Notes: a model not told the origin generated them from the sequence alone. Positions 10,761 to 22,164 are shown, counted from the first letter of the stretch. The stretch is 64,000 nucleotides of DNA from Triglochin maritima (GCA_963682175.1 OY821791.1:30316326-30380325), one strand, 5' to 3'. Program-made: numbers and translations.

Positions 10761-13049
10761 TCACTCTACAAACTCTGCAATATCCCTCTTCATGCCCTTC
10801 CACCAGAAGTTCCGCTGCAGGTCTTTATACATCTTCGTGCTCCCCGGGTGAATGGTGTATCTAGCTCTGTGTGCCTCCTCCATGATGTCATCTCTCAGCC
10901 CATCAACCTTTGGCACCCAGATCCGACTCCTGAACCTCAAACCACCATCAACCCCCACACTGAAATCTGATCCATCTCTGGAAGCCAACTGTAGCAGACC
11001 AGCTAACTCCTCATCCTCGTGCTGAGCCTGCACCACTCGTGAGACAGTCTGCGGCTCCACCCGAAGCCCAGCAATCACTGCTCCCTCTGTACCCTCTGTG
11101 AACGGTCTCCACTCTGACAAGGCCTCGAGTAGCCTCCACTCCTGGATGCACAGACTCGCAACAGAAACCTCCACCTTCCTGCTCAGCGTGTCTGCAACCG
11201 AATTCGCCTTCCCCGGATGATAGGAAATGGTGAAGTCGTAGTCCTTAATGAACTCAAGCCATCTGCGCTGCCTCATATTCAGCTCCTTCTGCGAGAACAA
11301 ATACTTCAGACTCTGATGATCGGTGAAGACCTCGAACTGCTCGCCATACAGATAGTGTCGCCAGGTCTTCAACGCGTGAACTACTGCTGCTAACTCCAGA
11401 TCGTGAGTCGGGTAGTTCTTCTCGTGCACCTTCAGCTGCGTCGAAGCGTACGCGACCACCTTCCCGTGCTGCATCAGAACACAACCCAAGCCTATCCCTG
11501 ATGCATCGCTGTAAATCACGTAGCCTCCACTGCCACTCGGTAGCGTCAGAATAGGTGCCGTCGTCAATCGCCTCTTCAGCTCCTGAAAGCTGTCCTCGCA
11601 CTTCTGGGACCAAACGAACTTGACGCCCTTCTGCGTCAACGCTGTCAGCGGCGACGCAAGTCTGGAGAAATCCTGAATAAACCGTCTGTAGTACCCTGCC
11701 AGTCCCACAAAACTCCTGATCTCCGTCACGCTCGTCGGGGCTCTCCACTGAGTCACAGCCTCGACCTTCGCCGGATCTACTGAAATCCCATCTGCTGACA
11801 CAATATGCCCCAGAAAAGCCACCTGATCCAACCAAAACTCACACTTCGTGTACTTGGCATAAAGCTGCTGATCCCTCAGAATGGCAAGCACAATCCTCAG
11901 GTGCTCTCGATGCTGCTCCCTGTCAGGCGAGTATACCAAGATGTCGTCTACGAATACAACGACAAATCTGCCGAGGTACGGCTGGAAGGTCCTATTCATC
12001 AGATCCATGAATGCGGCAGGCGCATTCGTCAGTCCAAAAGGCATCACCAAGAACTCGTAGTGGCCGTACCGCGTCCTGAAGGCTGTCTTCTGAACATCTG
12101 CTTCCCTGATCCGCAACTGGTGATAACCCGAACGCAGATCGATCTTCGAGAACACTCTCGCCGTCTGCAACTGATCGAACAAATCATCAATCCTGGGCAA
12201 AGGGTACCGGTTCCGAACGGTAACCTTATTTAGCATCCTGTAGTCGATGCACATCCGCAACGACCCATCCTTCTTCTTCACGAAGAGCACATGCGCTCCC
12301 CATGGAGAAACACTCGGTCGAATGAACCCGGACTCCATCAACTCCTGCAACTGCTTCTTCAGCTCTATCAACTCAGCAGGTGCCATACGATACGGTGCCT
12401 TCGACTGAGGTGTCGTACCCGCTACCAACTCGATGCCGAACTCGATCTCTCGGTGCGGCGGTAACGCTGGAATCTCTGCTGGAAACACATCTGGAAACTC
12501 CTGCACAATCTCTATGTCCTCCAGCCTCCTCGTCTCAGGATCAGGAACTACCAGCGTGGCCACAAACGCCCTGCATCCCTGCTGTATCAGTCTCTGTGCC
12601 TTAACCGCAGACACAATCAGACGACCCCCTGTGCTCCTCGCACCTCTGATCAGAACATCTGGCAAGCCCTCCATCGGAATCAGGATCTTCTTCTCACGGC
12701 AAAAGACCCGCACGTCGTACTGTGACAGCCAGTCCATCCCCAGTATGACGTCGAAGTCCACCATCGGTAACAAGACCAGATCTGCCGGAAAATCGTGGTC
12801 TCCCGAAGCAACTGTGGTGCCGGGGAAAAAGCTCCCCACAGTGCCCACCTCACCCATGGGCGTGCTGACCTCCAAAACATCAGTCAGCAGCACAGGGGTC
12901 CGACCCAACTCGCCAGCAAACTTCTCCGAAATGAAGGAGTGAGTGGCGCCACAATCAAACAACACCCGAGCTACAGAACCAGAAACTGAAAGCGTACCTT
13001 CCACGACGGTGTTGGAGTCCCTCGCCTCCTCAGCCGGAATAGTGAAGAC
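10761..13049 (-). pseudogene. Protease-RT-RNase H region of G2 Pol
   Basis: A long open frame runs from just after a TGA (13050-13052) to another TGA at 10758-10760. It holds the retropepsin FDCGATHSF, the RT with [15 protein letters not shown] and the FVDDILVYS box (about 11935-11965), RNase H ([12 protein letters not shown]) and the integrase HHCC finger up to DIAEFVE. These domains look complete. The stops on either side separate it from gag and from integrase. One typical RNase H to integrase linker codon reads DTLSRK instead of DALSRK. Confidence 0.9.
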
Positions 13050-13154
13050 TCACCCGGTCTTCCTGCTCTGCCCTGGTGAAACAACTGATCGGCTGCCTCC
13101 GCCTCTGCCTACCGCTGGTGATCCTGGCCTCCTGCTTGGCTCTCCCTGCCTCTA

Positions 13155-13980
13155 GGGACAATCACGGACAAAATGCCCCATCTGACCACAACCCATGCAT
13201 GCTCCAGTCCGACGAGGACACTCCTGTCCTGGAAGGAACCTCCCGCAGTAAGTGCACGCTCCTGACTGACGTGCTCCTCCTCCATCGAACTTGGGCCTCT
13301 TGCCCGGGTTCCCTGCTCCACGACCAGCTACTCTGCTACCGGTACTCACTGGCACCTTCCGCGCCTCCTGAATACACTCCCTCTGGTCCTGCTCGATAAT
13401 CGTAGCATGCTTCACCGCATCTCAGTCCCTTCACGAACTTCCTCGCCCGCTGCACTGGGGTCACACAAATCTCAGGGCAGTAACACTCCAAAGCGTTGAA
13501 CCTGCTGATATAGCTCGCCAGAGTCATCTCCCTCTGCTCCAGCGACATAAACTCCTCCCTCTTCTGATCCCTGACATGCTGGGGGAAGTACTGCTCATGA
13601 AACACCTCTAAGAACTCCTCCCAGCTGATATCCACACGGTCATCAAACAGAACTGTGGACGTAGATCTCCACCAATTGGCGGCCTCGCCATCGAACACAT
13701 AGGTGGCCAGCTCCACCATCCTCTCAGGTGCTACTCCAATAGCACGGAAGATCTTCTCCATTCTGAAGACCCAGTCCTCTGCAACCTCTGGGGCCCTCCT
13801 GCCGTCAAAAGTCGGCGGGTGCTGACGCATGAACCGATCGTGCTCAGCTCCCACTCCGCCCTGGGCGCTCTGAGCTGCCTGACGCTCCAGAAACTCTCCC
13901 AACCTGTCCCAGTGAGCACCAGATGTGTCGTCACTGGGATCACGATCGCGTGGAGAACTCCTCACGCGCCTAGGTGCCAT
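13155..13980 (-). pseudogene. gag: Gag of G2 with a frameshift
   Basis: Starts MAPRRVRSSPRD at 13980 and gives the retrotransposon capsid block (FRAIGVAPERMVELATYVF, ANWWRS, FHEQYFPQHVRDQKREEF). Near 13420 the frame changes. The continuation is open from 13415 and ends in a CCHC knuckle ([15 protein letters not shown]), stopped by TAG at 13152-13154. A small indel in a GA repeat explains the shift. The capsid part (about 185 residues) and the knuckle part are each intact, but a single Gag cannot be made from this copy. Confidence 0.88.
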
Positions 13981-14092
13981 CTGACAGAAGAAACAATCAC
14001 AACTTCAGCCATGTATGCATGCCAAAAATATAAAATGCATGAGTCCTATTACTACAAGGGTGATCTCATTGGGAACCACATAGGAATCGACC

Positions 14093-14104
14093 GCTCTGAT
14101 ACCA
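14093..14104 (-). promoter_or_regulatory. Primer binding site of G2 (initiator tRNA-Met)
   Basis: On the - strand TGGTATCAGAGC begins three bases after the 5' LTR end. It is complementary to the 3' end of plant initiator methionine tRNA, the usual primer of this group. Confidence 0.92.
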
Positions 14105-14107
14105 AGT

Positions 14108-16289
14108 TGTAACATCCCGAAACAGCGGAAATTTAAAAATTCATAAACAAAACACAGGAACTCGATAATCAAGACGGGACTGTTACTTCTCATAAATAAA
14201 TAGCGGTGCACCAAAATTACATCAGAGTTTGTCAAAATAATACATGATTACAACAAAATGACAACAGACGATAAAATGTAATCATGCCGACCTCAGTGGT
14301 CCGAGAAGAGGATCCGACTCCAAAATGCGCGTGCCCGCCGATCACCACCCCACTGGACCTATTGCGGTCCTGAAAATATAAACAACAATGCCTGAGTTTC
14401 CAGAAGGAAACCCCATATGCCAACTCACCTACATGCATGCATTACATAATGAACCTATCATACTAGTATCATGTCATGGCATCGACAGAAAGGAAAACAG
14501 TTCCCCCGAAGGGTAAAACAGGACGTCAGTCCGACAATCAACAACGAGTCTCCCAAGGAGACCTACTGCAGGCACATGCAGCCTTAAACACGCGACATCG
14601 CACCCCCAACACGCAGCTACACTACACAAGGGTTCGGCAGTGAGCCTCTGTTACGCCTGCGCGCCGATAGAATACAGATCTGCAAATCTCAGTGGTCGGA
14701 GCCACAGGGACCAACGGGGCCGTCGCCCGGAAGGTATAACACAACATCTCGGTAGGTGCCCAGCCGAGGAAAACAACATAGCCGGAACAGCCTCGGCCCA
14801 ACAATCATCATCGCCGGCACAACCTCGGCGGCATCACCGGCACAACATCGGTGGTCCATCACAACGTCCGGCACAGCATCGGACGGGTCCAGACCGAAGT
14901 CTACCAGGTCATCGGGCTCCTCGAAATGCGAACACCAACCGTGCCGCTATAAAAGCAGGGCAGCGACCTCCGTAGCCCGTGGGCCGGTAGTCACCTCACC
15001 CAACGCCAGTTGCGTGCCCGCACAACATCAACACTGGGATCCGCGATCCCTCAGGCCTGCTATACTACAAAGTGCCAACAAACATCACAAGAGTCACGGT
15101 CCATACATGAAGGTGACGCGTCCCGAACAGCCACACTCTTCCCAACGACGGTCCCTGGGCAGGCACGCATCACGCGCCCACCGTCACCTCCCGGCTCACG
15201 CACAAGGCGAGGACACGGGTTTCCGTGGACAAAGTTGGCGTTCAAAAAGGGAACCAGGAATTCTGTCCTGGGCCCAAACGGTCGACCGGAAGAGGTGATT
15301 CGGTCGATCGGTTCCAGAAAGGAATCGGTCGACCGTACTCCTAAAACGGTCTACCGCTGCGCTCAAAACAGAACCCCCAACGGTCGAACAAAGGTCTAAA
15401 ACCGGTCGACCGAACGAGGTCAAAATCCGGAGTCTGGTCAACATTGAAATCCACACTATCGGTCGACCGACTCAGGGGTCTCGGTCGACCGAAAACAGAC
15501 AGGGTCAACCTATTATTCTAAGTCATATAATCGGTTGAACGCAAACCTCCAACGGTCGAACAACAAACGATCGGTCGAACGTCACATGAAATCGGTCGAA
15601 CAAATCATGCAAAACCAACAGGTACACTTAAGTTCCGGTCGAACAAAACAAGGACCGGTCGACCGACAACAGGCAGAAAAATCCCAACTCACCAGCAATA
15701 ATGCACTACCGGTCGACCGCCACAAGGCATCGTTCGACCGGTGAAGGTTAAAGTCAGGCAAACAGTGCTAAAACGGTCGACCGCCAGAAGGATCCGGTCG
15801 ACCGTTGGTCGTCTTCAACCTCGCGCCAGCCGAGGTTTTAAGAAGAAACGCGTCGCCGGAGAGGTCTCCGACCTCCCCCGACTCGACCAACGCATCCCTC
15901 ACATGAGGGTTAACAAACAAACCACACTAAGGAGCGGCATACCTCAAATGAAGACGACGAAACGCCGGAGCAACGCCCACGCCTCCGTCCTCCTCACGCG
16001 CGTCCTCCTCCCCGCGACGACCTCCTCACGCCGGAACCTCCGAGCCTTCTTCCTCCTCTGGTCGCCGGACAGAAAATGGAGAGGGAGTGAGAGAGTGCAA
16101 GTAAGGGAAAGAGAGAGAGAGAGATATTCACTTAAATAACCCTACACCCCATCACCTCACCCTCACCCTACACCATCACCCTACACCCCAACCCATACTT
16201 CCCATCACATCCACCACTCCTTCCTCCATCCCTATGCAAACCCCTCTTCTAACCCAAATTAACCCTAATCCGGGTTTTGGGTTCTAACA
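14108..16289 (-). repeat. 5' LTR of G2
   Basis: Same limits and motifs as the left copy: stem-loop 14394-14413, GGTCGACCG cluster 15279-15805, and GA-rich leader near 16100. The two copies differ by scattered substitutions, mostly transitions, and a few single-base indels. Confidence 0.95.
15279..15805. repeat. GGTCGACCG dyad cluster in the G2 5' LTR
   Basis: Copy of the cluster at 9210-9735. One site differs (GGTTGAAC at about 15533 against GGTCGAAT in the other LTR), so the sites are decaying slowly with the LTRs. Confidence 0.85.
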
Positions 16290-16294
16290 AAAAT
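16290..16294. repeat. Right target-site duplication of G2 (AAAAT)
   Basis: Matches 8032-8036 exactly. Together they fix the element limits and show one insertion event. Confidence 0.9.
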
Positions 16295-16505
16295 AACCTG
16301 CGGAGATCATCTTAATGTTACCACGCGATTATTGTCGACTGGATTCGTACATCTTCGTTGGTGTCATTGATTTTATATGGCAACTAACGGACAATATATT
16401 CGGAAATTTGGGATAATATTTCATATGGTACGTTTAGAAACACCATCAGAAACTAAATGTAATATTTGCAAAAATTAGGTTAAACAAAATTTTGCATGAA
16501 ACCAC

Positions 16506-16667
16506 GTCTAGAACCGAGATAATCACCAAGTCGATTTCTTCAACCAAATTACGGCTCTCAATGACAATCAGGCGAGAGTCACGGAGAAGAAGGAAGACCA
16601 TAAGGAATGCGACAGCCAAGAAAAAGATGATGACAAAGCGGTGGTTGGGGATGGAGGTGCTGGACAT
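16506..16667 (-). CDS. Glycosyltransferase exon 1 (membrane anchor)
   Basis: ATG at 16665-16667 opens MSSTSIPNHRFVIIFFLAVA followed by FLMVFLLLRDSR, one hydrophobic segment near the N-terminus with positive charges before it. That fits the signal anchor of a type II Golgi enzyme. A possible donor GTGGTTTC sets the end near 16506, but this is uncertain. It is assigned to the gene because strand, order and topology fit and G2 alone separates it from the next exons. Confidence 0.5.
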
Positions 16668-16726
16668 GGCGTGGCTTAGGAAGACAAGTTAATGACAATG
16701 TTTCTCTCGAGTTGGACCGAGCGAGG

Positions 16727-16733
16727 TTTTATA
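16727..16733 (-). promoter_or_regulatory. TATA box of the glycosyltransferase gene
   Basis: CTATAAAACC on the - strand, about 60 bp upstream of the ATG at 16667, a normal plant spacing. The same box is present in the duplicated block at 17829-18105. Confidence 0.55.
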
Positions 16734-16908
16734 GGGTTTTAGATGATTGAAAATTGAAGAGAAATACCAAGGGGGCTAGCTTAGTTGAATATCTTTATGG
16801 GTTTTTTTTTAAAATAATCACGATTTTTTATAAGAATATAATGCTATATTTATGCATGTGACCTACATAATTCAATCAATTAATTAAGGCTTAAATATCA
16901 ATTACATG

Positions 16909-17227
16909 TGTTAGTAGGTAGTTATTTTGATGGAAAAAATTACCTCACACAAAAGTCTATAAATAAAAATGGTCTTAATTGTCACCGTAGTTATTATTCT
17001 ACACTCATCTTCCTAAATTTCTCCCAAAATACAAGAGGATCATCCATCATTAGGTCTAGAAAAAATAATTGAAGATCAATTCCATAAGGTTTCGCTTCCA
17101 CATTAAAGTTCCATGACGTATTTAATTCTAATTGTAAGTACCTCTTAGTTTGTTATTTTATATCGAATTTGGGAATGATCTTGAGTTTATGTTCAGTTCT
17201 TAATGTTTTGAACACTTATTTCTAACA
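16909..17227 (+). repeat. Possible copia LTR of C1
   Basis: Runs from TGTTAGTAGGTAG to TTTCTAACA, contains CTATAAATA near 16971 and is directly followed by a primer-site-like TGGTATCAAGAG. There is no second LTR or target duplication to confirm it. Confidence 0.4.
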
Positions 17228-17229
17228 TT

Positions 17230-17240
17230 TGGTATCAAGA
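17230..17240 (+). promoter_or_regulatory. Possible copia primer binding site
   Basis: TGGTATCAAGA two bases after the presumed LTR end; plant copia elements commonly use TGGTATCAGAGC-type sites, and this differs slightly. Confidence 0.4.
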
Positions 17241-17828
17241 GTCAAACTAAATTTATGTAAAATACAATAATGTTACAATGTTTTGATTAATAGTCTTCAC
17301 GTTGATGTTTTCTGGAATGACGTCCTTGTTAATATCGTTCAATTCATCTAGAATCAGATTTATATAATGATCAGCACGTCAATTTGTGTAACTTCCTCTT
17401 TGGGAATCGTTAACATCACAAAATTATTTAATGTTAAATTAGTCCATAGTGGAACATGACGCGATGTTAAAATCTAACTCCATAAACTTTCTGTTTAGTT
17501 TTTAATTTGTTTGATGTTGAATATCAGAATCTAAACACACGTCGACATGTATGGTTTTCATGCTTAATTTTTTCTTTTTTTAATATGTTGACATGATTAT
17601 GATAAAGTTTATGTCTGTGATGGAGTTACGTACGTTTGAATGAATCAGTTTGACGGTTTCTTTTCCGTGTTGGAATATTTCAAGTTATGTTTTTTTTATG
17701 TTAGTACATTCCAATTTTTTTTTGGATTTAAATGACATGATTACATGCATTTATCACTCTCATGTTTATGAAACGTGAAATTATTATTTATGTTTGCACT
17801 CATGTATGATTCTTGGCCCAACGGAATA
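17241..17828. other. AT-rich stretch between presumed copia LTR and the repeated promoter block
   Basis: No open frame of note and no repeat recognised. It could be the decayed leader of C1. Confidence 0.4.
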
Positions 17829-18105
17829 TAAGTTAATGGACATGGTTTCTCTCGAATTGGACCAAGTGAGGTTTTATAGGGTTTTAGCCTTTTAGGTGAT
17901 TGAAAATGGAAGAGAAATGACCAAGGGACTAGCTTATTTGGGATATCTTTATGGGTTTTTTTTGAAATAATAACGAATTTTTTTTGGAAGAATATAATGT
18001 CATATTTATGTGGCCTACATAATTCAATCAATTAATTAAAGCCATCAATATGAATTACATGTGTTAGTGGGTAGTTATTTTCATGGAAGAAACTACCCCC
18101 ACACA
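17829..18105. repeat. Second copy of the promoter block 16689-16975
   Basis: Both stretches share, in the same order, GAGGTTTTATAGGGTTTTAG, a line ending ATCTTTATGGGTTTTTTT, AATTCAATCAATTAATTAA, ATTACATGTGTTAGT and GGTAGTTATTTT. The second copy is diverged and has lost the adjoining coding exon. It may be a local duplication carrying the glycosyltransferase promoter, or both may derive from a repeat. Confidence 0.7.
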
Positions 18106-18289
18106 AATGTGCATGTAATTAGTCGTACCAACTTAGATTAATAATATTATGTAGTAACTGAAATAGTAATGGATGTTTAATGTTAATTTCAGTTTGTTAA
18201 TTGTTAGAATACAGTTAATTAATGTTATTATGTTTGTTTCTCATGTGGTTTATGTAGTTGATGAAAGTAAGCGTCATGTTTATTTTCAA

Positions 18290-19250
18290 TGCATTGAATA
18301 CATCTCATGTTACGCACATCTCAAGTCTCTAGAATTGAACATCTTACACTATGTATAGACGACACACATATAGACGTCGGATCTGGGAGTGCTTATATCC
18401 GACGTATATACCCCCGTACAACCGACGTATATTCCTTTTTTCTGTAGTAGTGTTAATGGAACTAATTTTCTCACCATGGAAGGAGCAAATAGAAATATGT
18501 CTTGGAGTTTTGGAACTTGATCATGCATTTCGAAATGGATGTTCCTACACCCCCTATGACCACGAGTTATAATGAACAGAAGGATAATAATGAAAAGTGG
18601 GAGCGTTCTATCGCATGTGTCTCTTATGATTATGAAAGTTTCATCACACCTGCCATCCGGGGAACAATCCCTGACAAGGATAGTGCTAACAAGACATTTA
18701 TGCTAAATAATATTTGACTTCTGTTGTGGAGCAATTTAAGTATACTTCTAAGGGTAATGCGAGTGCTCTTATAATGAAAATGCTCACAACCAAGTATAAT
18801 GAGACTAGTGGTGTACGTGAACATATCATGATGATGAGTGATATGACCGCAAAACTGAAAGGCTTGGATATGGTAATTTATGAATGTTTTCTTGTTCATT
18901 TTATTATGACTTCTCTGCTTATGCATGTTGGTCCTTTCAAGATCAATTATAACACACATAAAGGGAAATGGAAAATGAGTGAATTAATTGTCATGTGTGT
19001 TTGAAGAATAAAGGCTTAAAATTGAAAAGTCTGACTTTGCACACCTTGCATTTAATGACTCGACAAAGAGAAAATTTAACGGTAATGGTAAAGGAAAAAG
19101 AAAATGAAGGTGGTTGTTGCTAACGATTAAGCAAGTACATCTGCTACAAAGCTTGTTTTTACTCCAAAATGTCACTTGTAAGAAACTTGGACATGTAAGG
19201 AAGGAGTGTGACAGTTTCAAAGCATGGTTGCTAAAAAAGGTAATGAAACT
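18290..19250 (+). pseudogene. Gag remnant of copia C1
   Basis: Reading across frames gives FSPWKEQIEICLGVLELDHA, MDVPTPPMTTSYNEQKDNNE, KWERSIACVS, then EHIMMMSDMTAKLKGLDM and FLVHFIMTSL, followed by a CCHC-like knuckle near 19170 (CKKLGHVRKECDSF). This is the capsid and nucleocapsid order of plant copia Gag. At least three frame changes and several stops are present, and the micro-CACTA at 18347 splits the N-terminal part. Confidence 0.75.
18347..18452 (+). mobile_element. 106-bp micro-CACTA element
   Basis: Begins CACTATGTATAGACG and ends CTGTAGTAGTG, flanked by TTA on both sides (18344-18346 and 18453-18455). It matches the last ~105 bp of the large CACTA at 24700-24804, including TATAGACGTCGG-type motifs. 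It seems to be a deletion derivative with almost nothing between its ends. Removing it with one TTA restores the copia gag reading (ELNILHLNGTNF). Confidence 0.85.
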
Positions 19251-19298
19251 AACTTTATGATAGGAATCCTTTTTAGTTGAGGTTCCTTCACATACATA

Positions 19299-20404
19299 GT
19301 GGGTCGACTTTTGTGTAACTATGCATATTGCAAACTCATTGCAGGAATTTCATTCCGTGATGAAACTCCCGAACGGAGGAGGAAACTTAACGTTGCTAAT
19401 GGGCAAGAAACTGAAATTGAGGCTATTGGACATTCATTTAGTTTGGAGAATGGTTTTGTCCTCTATTTATATGATGTAGTTTATATTCCCTCTGTTATTC
19501 GGAATTTAATTTTTGTGTCTAAACTTGACATTTGTGGTTATTCATGTTAGTTTGTAAATGAAATGTTTAAACTTTATGATAACTCTTGTCTTGCTCGTTT
19601 TGGAATTTTAGAGGGTGACCTCTACAAACTACATCTCGATTATTCATCAACTAAGTCTTTATTGTCTGAATGTTAATAGTGCAATAGTTGTAAATGTGGA
19701 ATCAAAAGAAATCGTGATAGTGGAGACTCATCAAAATTATGGCATTGTTGTTTAGGTCATAATTCTAGAGACAGAGCGCAACGTCTCGTAAAAGATGAAA
19801 TTCTCTCTACATTAGATTTTTCTGATTTTGATGACTATGTTGAATATATTAAACGAAAATATGTTAAAGGAACTAGGAAAAGGGCTACTTGAAGTGGGGG
19901 AATTTTGGAAATTATCCCCACAGATATATGTAGTCATTTTCCCACTCCGAGTCTTAACGGACATAGATCATTCATTACGTTCATTGATGATTATTTTCGT
20001 TATGCTTCTGTATACCTTATTCATGAAAAATCTGAATCACTAGAAAAATTCAAAAATTTAAGGCCGAAGTTGAAAATCAACTAAACCTTAAAATTAAAGT
20101 AGTGAAATCATATAGAGGCGGTGAGTATTATGGCAGACACATCGATTGATCAAGTAAAAATCCAGACCCATTCACTTTGTTTTTTCAAGATAATGATATC
20201 GTCCATCAGTTTTCAATGTCGAGGGATCTTCAACAAAATGGTGTAGTTGAGATACAAAATCGTACACTTATGGATATGGTACGAAGTATGATATGCAACA
20301 CCAACTTATCTGATTATCTATGGATGGAAGCATTAAAGACAACTATGCAAATTCTAAATCGGGTTCCTTGTAAATCTGTCCAAAAACACCTTATGAATTT
20401 GTGA
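19299..20404 (+). pseudogene. Protease and integrase remnants of copia C1
   Basis: Fragments in changing frames: an ANGQETEIEAIGHSF-like protease region, WHCCLGHNSRDRAQRLVKDE (pre-integrase), FITFIDDYFRYASVYLIHEK with the first integrase Asp, and VHQFSMSRDLQQNGVVEIQN followed by RTLMDMVRSMICN (integrase with the final Glu). RT and RNase H were not found. Stops are frequent. Confidence 0.72.
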
Positions 20405-20643
20405 AACCGTTTGTTGAGTTTGTGATTTTGGAGAAGAACAGTTTGATCTGACATTAACATATAAGTGGCCACAGTATGAGAAGTATACATATGCTAATGT
20501 GTTTGATGATTATAGCACGACAATGATGTTATCTTTATTTAGCATCGTGAATACGATTGTATTGTTTGTTCAGAAACAGCCCAAGCTTTATACTATTGTA
20601 CACCAAAGTCAGTTGATAGAGGATAATCAACCAATGCCACATA
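20405..20643. other. Short stretch between copia integrase and CACTA
   Basis: Nothing clearly recognisable; some of it may be decayed copia pol. It ends with the CAT target duplication of the CACTA element. Confidence 0.4.
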
Positions 20644-20683
20644 CATCACTAGTGCAGAATTGGCTTTACTCGTCGCCCAATAG

Positions 20684-20995
20684 ACGTCAGCCGTTACAAC
20701 CACCGACGTCTAGTGTGGAGAGGACCGAATAGACGTCGGTTGTAATGGAAGACGACCTCTATGTGACACTATAGACGTCGGGTTTTGGAATAACACGTTT
20801 AGCCAACGTCTATACCCTATAGATGTCGACCTATACACGTCGGTTTTTTGTGTACCTTTTATATCCGACGTCTATAGGGTATAGACGTCTCCATATAGAC
20901 GTCAGACGTAATGGACAACCGACGTCTATACGTCATCCACATAGACGTCGAGGTATAGACGTCGGCGTTATATAACATCCGACGTCTATAGGTCT
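20684..20995. repeat. Left subterminal repeat array of CACTA
   Basis: About 16 copies of TAGACGTCGG or its complement CCGACGTCTA, often as facing pairs. The core GACGTC is palindromic. These are the expected transposase-binding repeats. Confidence 0.88.
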
Positions 20996-22164
20996 TAAAG
21001 AAATCAGACAGACGGTTTTCTTTCATTCATTTCAGACGAAACCCACCCAAACCCTAGCCGTCCCGCGACTGAACTCTCCTCCGCGACCAACCTCCGACCG
21101 ATCTGCACCGTCTCCGGCACCGCAGCGAGCTCCCAAACTCTCCTCCACATCTCCGGCCCTCTTCTCCTTCTTCCCCCGTCTTCCTCCGTCTCTCTCCACA
21201 TGTAAGTTTTCTTCCATCAACCATTTGTATTTTCTTCCAAAAGAATATCAGGCTTTGTTTGGATCTCCCCTTCCACTTGCGAGTTATTAACTACTATCAC
21301 AAACAAATGGTGGTATGTGTTTGTATGGAATCCATCAAAGCCCTCATTCAACCCTTTACGTTCATCTTCGATAAGTATGGAGTTTGTTTGACCCTTTGGT
21401 TTTGGCAATATTAGGTATTTGTTTTTTGACTCTGTAAGCTCTTCCGCACTGTGTGGTCAATTTTTTTTTGCAATTTCATTCCAAGATCAAATGGTACTTC
21501 CAATGTTTATCAGAAGTTTGTTAATTAAATGCTACAACTCTTGCCATTAAGAAATTAAACTATTTATTCTCTGTTCTAAGGACAAACAATTAGTATATAT
21601 GGCTTTAGGGAACACTTTTAAGGTTTATTTGGAACTGTTGGGGTCAAAAATAAATGTCAAAAATTAGAACGAGAATTTCGAGTTCTAACACTTAGGGACA
21701 AGTACTTGTGTAATGAATCTAGTGTAGAGATCATTTTCTTTCATCTATCATTACCAACTTCTTATCTTCAGATGAGGCTACAAAAGCATACCTAAACAAA
21801 AATGTTTAGAAATAAGAATATCCCATTAGACGATAATTCCGGAAGATAATCCGAAATACATCCATTAGATGAGTCAACAGATCATATAATAGATTGTTAA
21901 GTTTTCAATTTGTATATATGTGTAGTTTTCTATGGGTTTGCATAAAAAGTGTCCAAATTAGAATAAATCTTTAGTTTAGTGAGTTCATACATTTATTTGT
22001 GTTTATTTATGTTTTGTCTAGTTAAATGTTTATTTATGTTTATTTATGCTGAAAAAATGATCTTTCATGTTTATTTATGTTTTGTCTAGTTAAATGTTTA
22101 TTTATGTTTTGTCTAGTTAAATGTTTATTTACTTTGTTTAGTTAAATGTTTAGTTTATAATAAC
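20996..22164. other. CACTA interior, 5' non-coding part
   Basis: A leader-like CT-rich stretch (21040-21200) then AT-rich DNA with TTTATTTATG-type repeats near 22000-22140. No convincing coding sequence. Confidence 0.45.

Larger units (their letters stand above)
8037..16289 (-). mobile_element. Complete Ty3/gypsy element G2, defective
   Basis: 8253 bp with two LTRs of 2182 bp each, an initiator-Met tRNA primer site, a polypurine tract, and the 5-bp duplication AAAAT on both sides (8032-8036 and 16290-16294). It lies antisense to the window and in the same sense as the host gene whose intron it occupies. By eye the LTRs differ at roughly 45-50 positions (about 2 percent), so it is fairly recent. 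The internal region is only 3.9 kb: gag has a frameshift and a stop, pol has two more stops, and about 640 bp of integrase is deleted. It could only move with proteins supplied in trans. Confidence 0.95.
5583..16667 (-). pseudogene. Nucleotide-diphospho-sugar transferase family gene, broken by two gypsy insertions
   Basis: Host gene of the plant family with a Nucleotid_trans domain (Arabidopsis At4g15970-like; usually a type II Golgi membrane protein acting as a glycosyltransferase). Three exon pieces are visible on the - strand: a membrane-anchor exon (16667-16506), a central exon (7218-6853) and a third exon (5943-5583) with the DTDVMWFRDP metal/sugar-nucleotide motif. The two downstream exons join in frame at good splice sites. 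G2 (8.25 kb) sits in intron 1. G1 begins exactly where the third exon stops matching the family, so the 3' end is missing. Exon 3 also has an internal deletion and frame change near 5667. A functional product is very unlikely. Exon-1 assignment rests on position and an anchor-like N-terminus, not on domain similarity. Confidence 0.75.
16909..20646 (+). mobile_element. Decayed Ty1/copia element C1
   Basis: A possible 5' LTR (16909-17227) and primer site are followed at a distance by degenerate gag, protease and integrase blocks on the + strand; similarity fades near 20500. No matching 3' LTR was found. Many stops and frameshifts show age. A 106-bp micro-CACTA interrupts gag, and the 4.2-kb CACTA element lies at 20647. 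Left limits are tentative because the presumed LTR start is shared with the duplicated promoter block. Confidence 0.6.
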
